From contig NZ_QZWZ01000001.1 of the NCBI RefSeq assembly GCF_003601975.1, positions 62,001-126,000 on the forward strand: 64,000 nt of DNA, given 5' to 3'. The position numbers and the translations under genes are program-made. The DNA comes from Mesorhizobium waimense. GTDB lineage: Bacteria > Pseudomonadota > Alphaproteobacteria > Rhizobiales > Rhizobiaceae. A model generated the notes under the pieces. It was not told the origin of the DNA. It saw only the letters and a program-made list of their open reading frames with translations, and did not search any database. Positions 19,431 to 27,464 of the stretch are shown piece by piece (the first letter of the stretch is position 1; each line of letters begins with the position of its first letter).

Positions 19431-19741
19431 CCGATCTGAATAAGGACTTTGCCGGCGTCGAGCTTGACCGGATAGGTCCTGAGGTTGACGCAGACCGGCG
19501 CGCCTCTCGCCGCCCCGGTCTTGTAGTTGAAGCGGCCATTGTGCTTCGGGCATTCGATGATGTCGTCCATCACCAGCCCGTCGGCCAGATGCACCTTTTC
19601 GTGCGAGCAAAGCCCGTCCGTCGCAAAATACTCGTCGTCGGGACTGCGGTAGATGGCGAAGGTGCGGCCGCCATGGTCGAACCGCATCACGTCCTCTTCA
19701 TCGATATCTTCGGCGTCACAGGCCTCGACCCAGTCGCTCAT
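19427..19741 (-). CDS. Rieske-type [2Fe-2S] ferredoxin
   Basis: A 104-residue stand-alone Rieske ferredoxin. The cluster ligands are CSH (Cys45, His47) and CPKH (Cys64, His67). No membrane anchor or catalytic domain is fused. It is coupled to the reductase by a start/stop overlap and follows the desaturase gene by 40 bases, so it is the likely electron shuttle between them. Confidence 0.93.
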   Translation of the reverse strand: MSDWVEACDAEDIDEEDVMRFDHGGRTFAIYRSPDDEYFATDGLCSHEKVHLADGLVMDDIIECPKHNGRFNYKTGAARGAPVCVNLRTYPVKLDAGKVLIQIG

Positions 19742-19781
19742 TGGTTCCTCCGGAAAATTGGATTTGCTCTGCGCCAGCCGG

Positions 19782-20885
19782 TCATTCAGCCGCCGCGACG
19801 GAGTTGTCGTTGTGCAATTCCTCGCGATACGGCCTGGCGGTCGGCGGCAGCTCGCGCTTGAGGAAATAGTCTTCGTTGCGCAACTGGCGCAGGAAGGCCG
19901 GGATCACTTCGCGGTAGCCGGCCAGGATCGACGGCGTCGGCGCCGGCAGATCATGCTTGATCAGTTCGTGCAGCCTGGGCAGCGCGTGATAGGGCACCAT
20001 CGGGAACATGTGGTGTTCCACGTGGTAGTTCATGTTCCAGTAGATGAAGCGGCTGATGGGATTGATGTAGACGGTACGGCTGTTGAGCCGGTGATCGATG
20101 ACGTTGTCGGCCAGCCCGCCATGCTGCAGGATGCCCGTCAGCACATGGTGCCAGGCGCCGTAGAGCCTAGGCAGCCCGACCAGCATGAAGGGCAGGAACG
20201 AGCCCATATAGAGCGCCAGCGCGATCGTCGCGGCATAGATCGCCAGCCAGATGCGGGCGTAGAAGATCGCCCTCGGCTGTTCCTGTTCGGGGACATAGGC
20301 CTTTTCCTCGGCGCTGATGATGCCGGCCGCGTGGCGGACCATGTCCTTCATCGCGTGCCAGGCATCGAGGACGCCGACGAAGGCGAGGATGGTGCGGACG
20401 AGGTCGGGCGGACGCATGACCGAGATCTCCGGATCGCGGCCGACGATGATGGTGTCGGTATGATGGCGCGTATGGCTCCAGCGCCATGTCACCGGGTTGC
20501 GCATAATCATGAAACAGGCGATCTGATAGATCACATCGTTCATCCACTGCGTGCGGAAGGCGGTGCCGTGGCCGCATTCGTGCCAGCGTGAATCGGTCGA
20601 TGAGCCGTAAAGCGTGCCGTAGACGAAGAAGAACGGCACGCACCACCAGGTTCCCCAGAACCAGGCGCCGCCGGCTCCGCTCAGGATAAGCGCGCCGAGC
20701 CAGATGATGGTGTCGCGGATCGCCGGCTGGTCCGAGCGCTGCATCAGCTCCTTCATCTGCTTGCGCGGAACGTCGGTATGGTACCACTCGGCCGCCGCCA
20801 GCCCGTTCTCGACGGCCAGCTGCGTATCGCGGCCCACCAGGCTGTAGTCGCGCCGGGATGGCGTTGCAGACATTGTTGCCGCCAT
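19782..20885 (-). CDS. Membrane di-iron fatty-acid desaturase / hydroxylase
   Basis: A 367-residue integral membrane protein with the three histidine boxes of the desaturase/alkane-hydroxylase superfamily: HECGH (102-106), HTRHH (138-142) and HVEHH (288-292). Hydrophobic segments lie at about 60-93, 115-130 and 210-240. The family includes acyl desaturases, alkane and xylene hydroxylases and carotenoid ketolases; the substrate here cannot be assigned. The start at 20885 has a GGAGGT site at the right distance. It is the first gene of a cluster with its own Rieske ferredoxin and reductase. Confidence 0.88.
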   Translation of the reverse strand: MAATMSATPSRRDYSLVGRDTQLAVENGLAAAEWYHTDVPRKQMKELMQRSDQPAIRDTIIWLGALILSGAGGAWFWGTWWCVPFFFVYGTLYGSSTDSRWHECGHGTAFRTQWMNDVIYQIACFMIMRNPVTWRWSHTRHHTDTIIVGRDPEISVMRPPDLVRTILAFVGVLDAWHAMKDMVRHAAGIISAEEKAYVPEQEQPRAIFYARIWLAIYAATIALALYMGSFLPFMLVGLPRLYGAWHHVLTGILQHGGLADNVIDHRLNSRTVYINPISRFIYWNMNYHVEHHMFPMVPYHALPRLHELIKHDLPAPTPSILAGYREVIPAFLRQLRNEDYFLKRELPPTARPYREELHNDNSVAAAE

Positions 20886-20974
20886 TGCAAACCTCCACCA
20901 GCGCCTCGCGATCCCTTCCCGGCGAATGCCAAGGGTATGATCGCAGGCGTCGGAATTCAAAATAGCGCTACTGG

Positions 20975-21011
20975 ATGATAGGATCAATCTCACAAAGATA
21001 GTTTCTATCAT
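20975..21011. promoter_or_regulatory. Inverted repeats in the desaturase/lacI divergent promoter
   Basis: ATGATAG (20975-20981) and CTATCAT (21005-21011) are a perfect 7-bp inverted pair. Nested inside, GATAG-TTT-CTATC (20997-21009) is a tighter palindrome. Position between divergent starts suggests an operator, possibly for the adjacent LacI protein. The half-site TGATAGAA recurs at 22150-22157 upstream of ibpA. Confidence 0.4.
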
Positions 21012-21058
21012 TTCCCATCAGGATGATGTAAAAGGGTTCGACAACTCAGAGGGCAGTC

Positions 21059-22090
21059 ATGGCAAAACGGCCGACCATCACCGATCTGGCGCGCATCTCC
21101 GGCGTCAGCGTTGCCACTGTCGACCGGGTGCTGAACAATCGCCTGCCGGTGCGCGAGGAAACAGCGCGTCGTGTCTATGAGGCCGCGACCGGCATCGGCT
21201 ATCACGCCGCCGGGCTGATCAAGCAGCGCATGCGTCAGGAATTGCCGGAATACCGCCTCGGCTTTCTGCTGCTGAGGGGCAATGATGTTTTCTACAGCGA
21301 TTTCGCGCGGGAGCTCGAACTGGCGGTGTCGCAATCGCAGCGCTTCCGTGGCGTCGCAACCATCGACTTCGCCAGTTCGCTGGCCCCCGACGAGATCGCC
21401 GCCCAGATGCGCAAGCTGGCGGCGAAATCCAGGGCCGTCGCCGTCGTCGGCCCGGACCATCCGACGTTGACGGCGGCCGTCGAGGCGCTGAAGTCGAGGG
21501 GGCAACCGGTGTTTTCTCTGTTGTCCGACTTTGCCGCCGGCATCCGCGAGGGCTATGTCGGCCTCGACAACCGCAAGGTCGGTCGCAGCGCGGCCTGGAT
21601 GATTGCCAAGGCGGCGAGGAAGCCTGGCAAGGTCGCCCTTTTCGTCGGCAGCCATCGCTTCCATGGCCATGAGTTGCGCGAGATCGGCTTCAGGTCATTC
21701 TTCCGCGAGCATGCGCCGGATTTCACGGTGATGGAGACGCTGGTCAACCTGGAAGCCAACCAGGTGACCCATGATGCGATGATAGATCTTCTGGCGCGCT
21801 ATCCGGATCTTGCCGGCTGCTACGTCGCCGGCGGCGGCATGGAAGGCGCGGTCTCGGCGCTGCGGGCGGCGAGGCCCGAAAACATGCCGGTGGTCGTGTG
21901 CAACGAGATCAACGCCGAATCGCGCGCGGCGCTCGCCGACAACATCCTCACCATGGTGATTTCCACGCCGCTGCCGGCCCTCTGCCGCGAGCTTGTCGGC
22001 CTGATGGCGCATGCCATCGAAACCGGCGCCGCCAATGCGCCGGGCCAGACCTTCCTGCCGTTCGACATCTATCTGCCGGAAAACATCTAG
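21059..22090 (+). CDS. LacI-family transcriptional regulator
   Basis: A 343-residue regulator. The N-terminal helix-turn-helix and hinge are typical (ITDLARISGVSVATVDRVLNN), followed by a periplasmic-binding-protein-like sensor domain (about 65-330). It lies between the divergent desaturase cluster and the inositol-type ABC operon, in the same direction as the latter and 333 bases upstream of it. Either could be its target; the sugar-type sensor and order favour the transporter. Palindromes on both sides of the gene are candidate operators. Confidence 0.88.
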   Translation: MAKRPTITDLARISGVSVATVDRVLNNRLPVREETARRVYEAATGIGYHAAGLIKQRMRQELPEYRLGFLLLRGNDVFYSDFARELELAVSQSQRFRGVATIDFASSLAPDEIAAQMRKLAAKSRAVAVVGPDHPTLTAAVEALKSRGQPVFSLLSDFAAGIREGYVGLDNRKVGRSAAWMIAKAARKPGKVALFVGSHRFHGHELREIGFRSFFREHAPDFTVMETLVNLEANQVTHDAMIDLLARYPDLAGCYVAGGGMEGAVSALRAARPENMPVVVCNEINAESRAALADNILTMVISTPLPALCRELVGLMAHAIETGAANAPGQTFLPFDIYLPENI

Positions 22091-22132
22091 GCCATGGACC
22101 CGGTGCCCCGGCACGACGGGCCTGTTCGGAAT

Positions 22133-22145
22133 GATGGAATCCATC
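22133..22145. promoter_or_regulatory. Operator-like palindrome upstream of ibpA (1)
   Basis: GATGGA-A-TCCATC is a perfect palindrome around one central base, extendable by one more pair (T22132, A22146). It lies just after the lacI stop, in the ibpA promoter region, and has the odd-centre shape common for LacI operators. Confidence 0.4.
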
Positions 22146-22227
22146 ACTCTGATAGAATATTGCAAGGCCCTGCCGCGAAAATCCGGCATCGGTTTTTGGA
22201 ATCGCCCTTGACGGCCTCCCCCAAAAT

Positions 22228-22241
22228 GGAATAAATATTTC
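22228..22241. promoter_or_regulatory. Candidate IolR site upstream of ibpA
   Basis: GGAA-TAAATA-TTTC, one mismatch from a GGAA-N6-TTCC inverted motif. The same pattern is found perfectly upstream of iolC (32569). I recall a motif of this form reported for inositol genes in alphaproteobacteria. Confidence 0.4.
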
Positions 22242-22278
22242 ACTGCCTAGGCATTTTGGTCCTTTCGTTCCGGAATAT

Positions 22279-22291
22279 CTGTTTCAAACAG
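22279..22291. promoter_or_regulatory. Operator-like palindrome upstream of ibpA (2)
   Basis: CTGTTT-C-AAACAG is a perfect 6-bp palindrome around one base, 133 bases upstream of the ibpA start. Confidence 0.3.
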
Positions 22292-22423
22292 AGGGCTTGG
22301 CGTTCCAATCGCTGGGAAAACGCCATCCGGATCAGGGGAGCAGGCGGGAGAGATTCCTCGGGAGATCGGGGATTCCGGGCGAGATCGGTGCAGCCGGACA
22401 CCAATGTGTGGAGGAGAAATACA

Positions 22424-23365
22424 ATGAAGAAACTGATTTTGGGCGTCGCCTTTGCGGCGCTGATGAGTTCGTCGGCATTCGCGGCCAAGGTCGGCGTGTC
22501 GATGGCCAAATTCGACGATAACTTCCTGACCGTGCTACGCAACGGCATGATCGAGCAGGCCAAGGCCATGGACGGCGTTGAGCTGCAGGTCGAGGACGCG
22601 CAGAACGACGTCGCCAAGCAGCTTGATCAGATCAAGAACTTCGTCGCCTCGGGCGTCGACGCCATCATCGTCAACCCGGTCGACACCTCGGCCACCCAGG
22701 CTATGTCGGATGCCGCGGCCGCGGCCAAGGTTCCGCTGGTCTACGTCAACCGCGAGCCGGTCAACGTCGACACGCTGCCGGAAACCCAGGCTTTCGTCGC
22801 CTCGAACGAGGCCGAATCCGGCACGCTCGAGACCAAGGAAGCCTGCCGCCTGTTCACTGAAGCCGGCAAGAAGGAAGCCAATGTCTATGTGATCATGGGC
22901 GAGCTTTCCAACCAGGCCGCCGTGCAGCGCACCAAGGACATTGACGACGTGATCGCCACGCCGGAATGCAGCTTCATCAAGATCATCGACAAGCAGACCT
23001 CGAACTGGGACCGTGATCAGGCCCAGAACCTGATGACCAACTGGCTGTCGACCGGCAAGCCGTTCGACGGCGTCATCGCCAACAACGACGAAAGCGCCAT
23101 CGGCGCGATCCAGGCGATGAAGGCCGCCAACATCGACATGAAGTCGGTCGTCGTCGGCGGCGTCGACGCCACCCAGGACGCATTGGCCGCCATGCAGGCC
23201 GGCGATCTCGATGTAACGGTCTTCCAGGACGCGGCAGGCCAGGGCGCCGGCGCTCTCGACGCGGCGCTCAAGCTGTCCAAGGGCGAGAAGGTGGAGCGCA
23301 AGGTCTATATCCCCTTCCAGCTCGTCACGCCGGCCAACATCGACAAGTTCCTGAAGAAGAACTGA
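22424..23365 (+). CDS. ibpA: Sugar ABC transporter substrate-binding protein, inositol type
   Basis: A 313-residue periplasmic binding protein with a signal peptide (MKKLILGVAFAALMSSSAFA). It has the type I (ribose-like) fold, with repeated lobes around VASGVDAIIVNPVDTSA and DGVIANNDESAIGAIQA. Binding of myo-inositol is inferred from the neighbours: permease, ATPase and idhA follow, and the iol genes lie 5-15 kb away. The ATG has a GGAGGAG site. A perfect hairpin follows the gene, which commonly raises binding-protein yield relative to the membrane parts. Confidence 0.82.
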   Translation: MKKLILGVAFAALMSSSAFAAKVGVSMAKFDDNFLTVLRNGMIEQAKAMDGVELQVEDAQNDVAKQLDQIKNFVASGVDAIIVNPVDTSATQAMSDAAAAAKVPLVYVNREPVNVDTLPETQAFVASNEAESGTLETKEACRLFTEAGKKEANVYVIMGELSNQAAVQRTKDIDDVIATPECSFIKIIDKQTSNWDRDQAQNLMTNWLSTGKPFDGVIANNDESAIGAIQAMKAANIDMKSVVVGGVDATQDALAAMQAGDLDVTVFQDAAGQGAGALDAALKLSKGEKVERKVYIPFQLVTPANIDKFLKKN

Positions 23366-23428
23366 GGCAGGCGCTTCGACAAAAGGGGCGGCGCATCAAA
23401 GCAGAAAAACAGCGCCGCTCCTCACTTT

Positions 23429-23452
23429 CCTCCCGCCCCAGCGGGCGGGAGG
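23429..23452 (+). terminator. Perfect 10-bp hairpin between ibpA and permease gene
   Basis: CCTCCCGCCC (23429-23438) pairs with GGGCGGGAGG (23443-23452) around a 4-nt loop, without a U-tract. It would stabilise the ibpA transcript or partly terminate it. It also includes the Shine-Dalgarno-like GGGAGG that would serve an ATG at 23457, arguing for the later GTG start of the permease. Confidence 0.6.
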
Positions 23453-23480
23453 ATGAATGCGGCCGACGGAGGAAAAAGAC

Positions 23481-24557
23481 GTGGCACAGACATCTCATGG
23501 CGTCGGCGGACTGACTTACGATGCCAAGAAGCGCGCATGGCCTGCCGAGTTCAACGTTCTCCTGGCGCTCGTCATCCTCGTCGGGGCTTTTGAACTGATC
23601 GGCCGGGTCTTTCTCGGTGACAGTTTCCTGTTCAACACCCGCGACAATGTCGATGCGATCTTCAACGAGCAGCGCCTGCAAATCATCATCCTGCAGGTGT
23701 CGATCGTCGGCATCATCGCCATCGGTGTGACGCAGGTGATCATCTGCGGCGGCATTGACCTGTCCTCGGGCTCGGTCGTCGGCGCCACGGCGATGATAGC
23801 CATGAGCTTCGCCCAGGTGGCGACGGTCAATGGCAACCCGAACCCCAAGGCGATGTTCATCGACTATGGCTTGACCGACCTGCCGGTGATCGTGCCGCTG
23901 CTGGTCGCCATCGGCTGCGGCCTGATTGCCGGCCTGGTCAACGGCGCCTTGATCGCCTACACGCGCATCCCGCCCTTCATCGCCACGCTCGGCATGATGG
24001 TCACCGCGCGCGGCATCGCCAAATGGTGGTCGAAGGGACAGCCGATCTCTTTCCCGACCGAGAGTTTCGCGGCAATGGGCAAGGGCCTGATGCCGGTCGT
24101 CATCTTCATCTCGCTGGCGATATTGTTCCAGCTGATCCTGAGCTACACCAAATACGGCAAGCACTGTTATGCCATCGGTTCCAATGAGGACGCCGCGCGC
24201 ATGTCGGGCATCAAGATCGCCAACCACAAGGTGCTGGTCTATGTCATCGCCAGCATCCTGGCCTCGCTCGCCGCCGTGGTGCTGTGCTCCAAGAACCTCA
24301 CCGCCCAGGCCGGCATGGGCGTCATGTACGAACTCGACGCCATCGCCATGGCGGTCATCGGCGGTGTCTCGCTATCGGGTGGCCGCGGCTCGATCATAGG
24401 CACGGTGATCGGCGCGCTGATCTTCGGCGTCATCATCTCCGGCTTCACCTTCCTGCGCCTCGACGCCTACTACCAGGAGATGGTCAAGGGCGTGATCATC
24501 GTCGGCGCGGTCGTTCTCGATCAATGGCGCCAGCGCAGACGAGCGATAGGAGCTTGA
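23481..24557 (+). CDS. iatP: Sugar ABC transporter permease, inositol type
   Basis: A 358-residue RbsC-type permease with about nine membrane segments. The binding-protein-dependent permease motif is seen in GGIDLSSGSVVG (N-terminal half), and TRIPPFIATLGMM is the conserved mid-region. I chose the GTG at 23481 because a GGAGG sits eight bases upstream. An ATG at 23457 would add eight residues, but its ribosome site lies inside a hairpin. It is followed by the ATPase gene after two bases. Confidence 0.82.
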   Translation: MAQTSHGVGGLTYDAKKRAWPAEFNVLLALVILVGAFELIGRVFLGDSFLFNTRDNVDAIFNEQRLQIIILQVSIVGIIAIGVTQVIICGGIDLSSGSVVGATAMIAMSFAQVATVNGNPNPKAMFIDYGLTDLPVIVPLLVAIGCGLIAGLVNGALIAYTRIPPFIATLGMMVTARGIAKWWSKGQPISFPTESFAAMGKGLMPVVIFISLAILFQLILSYTKYGKHCYAIGSNEDAARMSGIKIANHKVLVYVIASILASLAAVVLCSKNLTAQAGMGVMYELDAIAMAVIGGVSLSGGRGSIIGTVIGALIFGVIISGFTFLRLDAYYQEMVKGVIIVGAVVLDQWRQRRRAIGA

Positions 24558-24559
24558 CC

Positions 24560-25330
24560 ATGTCGGACATCGTTCTCAAGACCGAAAACCTGACCAAGCG
24601 CTATGGTGGCGTGCATGCGCTCGAAGGCGCCAACTTCGAGCTGCGCAAGGGCGAGCATGTCGCCATCATGGGCGACAACGGCGCCGGCAAATCGACCTTC
24701 GTGCGCCAGATCACCGGCGTCGAGCAGCGCACCGACGGCAAGGTGTGGTTCGACGGCAAGGAAGTGAACTTCGCCGGCCCGATCGAAGCGCGTGAGGCGG
24801 GCATCGAAACGGTGTTCCAGAACCTGGCGCTCGCCGACGATCTCGACGTGCCGTCGAACCTGTTCCTCGGCCGTGAAAAGGTGCTGTTCAATCTCGGCCC
24901 CTTCTCGATCCTCGATCGCAAATACATGCGCAAGGCGACCGAGGCCGCACTGGTCCGCACGGCGGTGAAGATCCCCAACCTGTCCAGCACAATCCGCCAC
25001 ATGTCGGGTGGCCAGCGCCAGTGCGTGGCGATCGCCAGGACCGCGACCTTTGCCTCCAAGCTGATCATCATGGACGAGCCGACGGCGGCACTTGGCGTGC
25101 AGGAGACGGCACAGGTCGAAAACATCATCCGCACGCTGAAGGCAAACGGCGAGCCGCTGATCCTGATCAGCCACAATATGCGTCAGGTGTTCGACCTGGT
25201 CGACCGTATCGTCGTCTTCCGCCGCGGCAAGATCGTCGCCAATCTGCGCAAGCAGGACACCGACGGCAACGATATCGTCGCCTACATCACCGGTTCCAAG
25301 ACCGGGGAGGCAGCGCTTGCGGCGGCCTAG
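24560..25330 (+). CDS. iatA: Sugar ABC transporter ATP-binding protein, inositol type
   Basis: A 256-residue single-domain ATPase; many sugar ATPases of this class are twice as long with two domains, so this is the short FrcA-like form. Walker A is MGDNGAGKST, the signature is MSGGQRQ, and Walker B is LIIMDEPTAALG. It would energise IbpA-IatP uptake. It is coupled closely to the permease gene; a hairpin follows. Confidence 0.85.
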   Translation: MSDIVLKTENLTKRYGGVHALEGANFELRKGEHVAIMGDNGAGKSTFVRQITGVEQRTDGKVWFDGKEVNFAGPIEAREAGIETVFQNLALADDLDVPSNLFLGREKVLFNLGPFSILDRKYMRKATEAALVRTAVKIPNLSSTIRHMSGGQRQCVAIARTATFASKLIIMDEPTAALGVQETAQVENIIRTLKANGEPLILISHNMRQVFDLVDRIVVFRRGKIVANLRKQDTDGNDIVAYITGSKTGEAALAAA

Positions 25331-25380
25331 TATATCTTGCGGGCGGTAGCCTCTGGCTGACCCGCTGCAACCACAAGATC

Positions 25381-25403
25381 GTCCGCGCCCGAGAGGCGCG
25401 GAC
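25381..25403 (+). terminator. Hairpin after iatA
   Basis: GTCCGCGCC (25381-25389) pairs perfectly with GGCGCGGAC (25395-25403) around CGAGA. Only a weak T-rich tail follows, so read-through into idhA is possible. Confidence 0.6.
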
Positions 25404-25435
25404 TTAGCTTTCGAACCATCTTCAAGGGAAATTCC

Positions 25436-26428
25436 ATGACACTTCGCTTCGCTCTTCTCGGTGCCGGCCGCATCGGCAAGGTCCATGCTCGCGCCGTCGG
25501 CTCCAACCCCGAGGCAAAACTGGTTGCCGTGGCCGACGCCTTCGAGAAGGCAGCGACGGATCTGGCATCGGCCTACGGCGCCGAAGTGCGCAGCATCGAA
25601 GCCATCGAGAAGGCCAAGGACATCGATGCCGTCATCATCTGCACGCCGACCGACACCCATGCCGACCTCATCGAGCGTTTCGCCAAGGCCGGCAAGGCGA
25701 TCTTCTGCGAAAAGCCGATCGACTTGAATGTGAAGCGCGTCGAAAAATGCCTGGCCGTGGTCGACAAGGCCAAGGCCACGCTGATGGTCGGCTTCAACCG
25801 CCGCTTCGACCCGCATTTCGCCGCCGTGCGCAAGGCGATCGACGACGGCGCCATCGGCACGGTCGAGATGGTCACGATCACGTCGCGCGATCCCGGCGCG
25901 CCGCCGCTCGACTATATCGCCCGTTCGGGCGGCATCTTCCGCGACATGACCATCCATGATTTCGACATGGCGCGCTTCCTGCTCGGCGAGGAGCCGGTGG
26001 CGGTCAGCGCCCATGCCTCGGTGCTGGTCGACAAGAAGATCGGCGAGGCCGGCGATTTCGACAGCGTCAGCGTCATCCTCGAAACCGCCTCCGGCAAGCA
26101 GGCCGTCATCTCCAACTCGCGCCGCGCCACCTATGGCTACGACCAGCGCATCGAGGTGCATGGTTCGAAAGGCATGGTCGCGGCCGAGAACCAGCGGCCG
26201 GTGTCGATCGAACTGGCCAATGAGAAGGGCTATACGCGCCCGCCGCTCCACGACTTCTTCATGACCCGCTACCTCGACGCCTATGCCAACGAGATCGCGT
26301 CCTTCATTGCCGCGGCAACAAACGGCAAGAAGGCGGCACCAAGCGGAGCGGATGGCCTCGTGGCACTGAAGCTGGCCGATGCGGCACTGAAATCGGCGAA
26401 GTCGGGCAAGACCGTCCGCCTCGACTAA
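25436..26428 (+). CDS. idhA: myo-Inositol 2-dehydrogenase
   Basis: Oxidises myo-inositol to 2-keto-myo-inositol (scyllo-inosose) with NAD, the first step of inositol catabolism. 330 residues of the Gfo/Idh/MocA family. The NAD-binding GAGRIGKVHA is at the N-terminus, the catalytic EKPIDL motif near residue 97, and the DMTIHDFDMARF motif typical of inositol dehydrogenases near 175. It follows the transporter genes, which supports both assignments. Confidence 0.93.
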   Translation: MTLRFALLGAGRIGKVHARAVGSNPEAKLVAVADAFEKAATDLASAYGAEVRSIEAIEKAKDIDAVIICTPTDTHADLIERFAKAGKAIFCEKPIDLNVKRVEKCLAVVDKAKATLMVGFNRRFDPHFAAVRKAIDDGAIGTVEMVTITSRDPGAPPLDYIARSGGIFRDMTIHDFDMARFLLGEEPVAVSAHASVLVDKKIGEAGDFDSVSVILETASGKQAVISNSRRATYGYDQRIEVHGSKGMVAAENQRPVSIELANEKGYTRPPLHDFFMTRYLDAYANEIASFIAAATNGKKAAPSGADGLVALKLADAALKSAKSGKTVRLD

Positions 26429-26458
26429 GCCTGTTGAATTTCGAAAAGGAGCAGAGCG

Positions 26459-27253
26459 ATGAACGGTTCAACCGGTCGCAATTCCGAGACCCGCGCCATC
26501 GTCACCGGCGGCGCGCAAGGCATCGGCTTCGCCGTCGCCGAGGCGCTGGCCGATGAAGGCTGCCGCGCACTGGCGCTGATCGGCCGCTCGCAGGAGAAGG
26601 GCGACAAGGCGGTCGCCACGCTCAAGAAGGCCGGCGTCGACGCCATCTTCATCAGCGCCGATGTCGCCAAGGTCGCCGACTGCAAGCGCGCCGTCGACAC
26701 CGCGATCGCCCATTTCGGCACCATCAACGCGCTGGTCAACGCCGCCGCCACCTCGGCGCGCGGCTCGCTGGTCGAGACGAGCGAGGAGCTGTTCGACACG
26801 ATCTTTGCGACCAATGTGCGCGGCCCGTTCTTCCTGATGCAGGGCCTGGTGGCGCATCTGCTCGGCCGCAAGGCGCCCGGCTCGATCGTCAACGTTCTGT
26901 CGATGTCTGCACATTGCGGCCAGTCGTTCCTGACGCCCTATTCGACCAGCAAGGGCGCGCTGATGACGCTGACCAAGAATGTCGCCAGCGCCTATCGCAC
27001 CAATCGCATCCGTTGCAACGCGGTGCTGCCGGGCTGGATGGACACCGAGGGTGAAGCGATCGTGCAAAAGAAGTGGCACGACGCGCCGGATGACTGGCTG
27101 GAAAAGGCCGAGGCCGCGCAGCCGATGGGTCAATTGGTGAAGCCCGCGCAGCTCGCCCGCCTGATCAGCTACATGGTCAGCCCGCAATCCGGCGTCATGA
27201 CCGGATCGCTGGTCGACTACGACCAGAACATCGCAGGGTCGTCGCCAGAGTAG
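26459..27253 (+). CDS. SDR-family oxidoreductase
   Basis: A 264-residue classical short-chain dehydrogenase. The cofactor motif is TGGAQGIG (residues about 16-23), the structural motif NAAA near 92, the catalytic Ser in LSMSAHCG, and YSTSK near 162. The Asp in DTEGEAIV and the extended loop fit sugar or polyol dehydrogenases. It lies 30 bases after idhA and is probably co-transcribed, so it may handle an inositol isomer or related polyol; the substrate is unproved. Confidence 0.8.
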   Translation: MNGSTGRNSETRAIVTGGAQGIGFAVAEALADEGCRALALIGRSQEKGDKAVATLKKAGVDAIFISADVAKVADCKRAVDTAIAHFGTINALVNAAATSARGSLVETSEELFDTIFATNVRGPFFLMQGLVAHLLGRKAPGSIVNVLSMSAHCGQSFLTPYSTSKGALMTLTKNVASAYRTNRIRCNAVLPGWMDTEGEAIVQKKWHDAPDDWLEKAEAAQPMGQLVKPAQLARLISYMVSPQSGVMTGSLVDYDQNIAGSSPE

Positions 27254-27289
27254 CATCAGACGCGTGACAAATGCTTCGGCTTCGACTAT

Positions 27290-27376
27290 ATGAGCCGCAT
27301 GATCCACCTGACCGCCACGTTCTGGTACTTTAGCTACGGTAGCTCGCTGGCGGCGGGAGGATTGCGCTCGATCTGA
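27290..27376 (+). CDS. Aromatic-rich leader peptide of the DAHP-synthase attenuator
   Basis: A 28-codon reading frame upstream of the DAHP synthase gene. Codons 11-16 read Phe-Trp-Tyr-Phe-Ser-Tyr, five aromatic residues in six, which would stall a ribosome when any aromatic amino acid is short. It ends with TGA and is followed by a rho-independent terminator. No strong ribosome site is visible before the ATG, which is the main weakness; a second in-frame ATG at 27299 exists. The arrangement of pairing segments around it fits classical ribosome-mediated attenuation. Confidence 0.75.
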   Translation: MSRMIHLTATFWYFSYGSSLAAGGLRSI

Positions 27377-27428
27377 AGATTGCAGCATCAAAATCCGAAC
27401 AGCCGCCAGACCTGGCGGCTTTTTTGTT
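27312..27428 (+). promoter_or_regulatory. Transcription attenuator with alternative hairpins
   Basis: Four mutually exclusive segments are visible. Segment 1 is CCGCCA (27312-27317), segment 2 CTGGCGG (27347-27353), segment 3 CCGCCAG (27403-27409, within AGCCGCCAG), segment 4 TGGCGGCT (27413-27420). Segments 1:2 protect, 2:3 form the antiterminator, and 3:4 form the terminator stem followed by a run of six T (27420-27425). The aromatic codons (27320-27337) lie in the loop between segments 1 and 2, so a stalled ribosome would mask segment 1 and free 2 to pair with 3. Confidence 0.75.
27401..27428 (+). terminator. Attenuator terminator before the DAHP synthase gene
   Basis: AGCCGCCA (27401-27408) pairs perfectly with TGGCGGCT (27413-27420) around GACC, and TTTTTTGTTT follows. 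It lies 37 bases upstream of the coding start. Confidence 0.85.
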
Positions 27429-27464
27429 TCAGCCGGCAGGTCTCCCAATCAGGAGCAGAAAGCC

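Noticed and set aside
24521..26251. 576-codon minus-strand frame across the ABC ATPase and idhA genes
   Set aside because: It spans two real plus-strand genes and an intergenic hairpin, with low-complexity His/Arg/Asp-rich translation.
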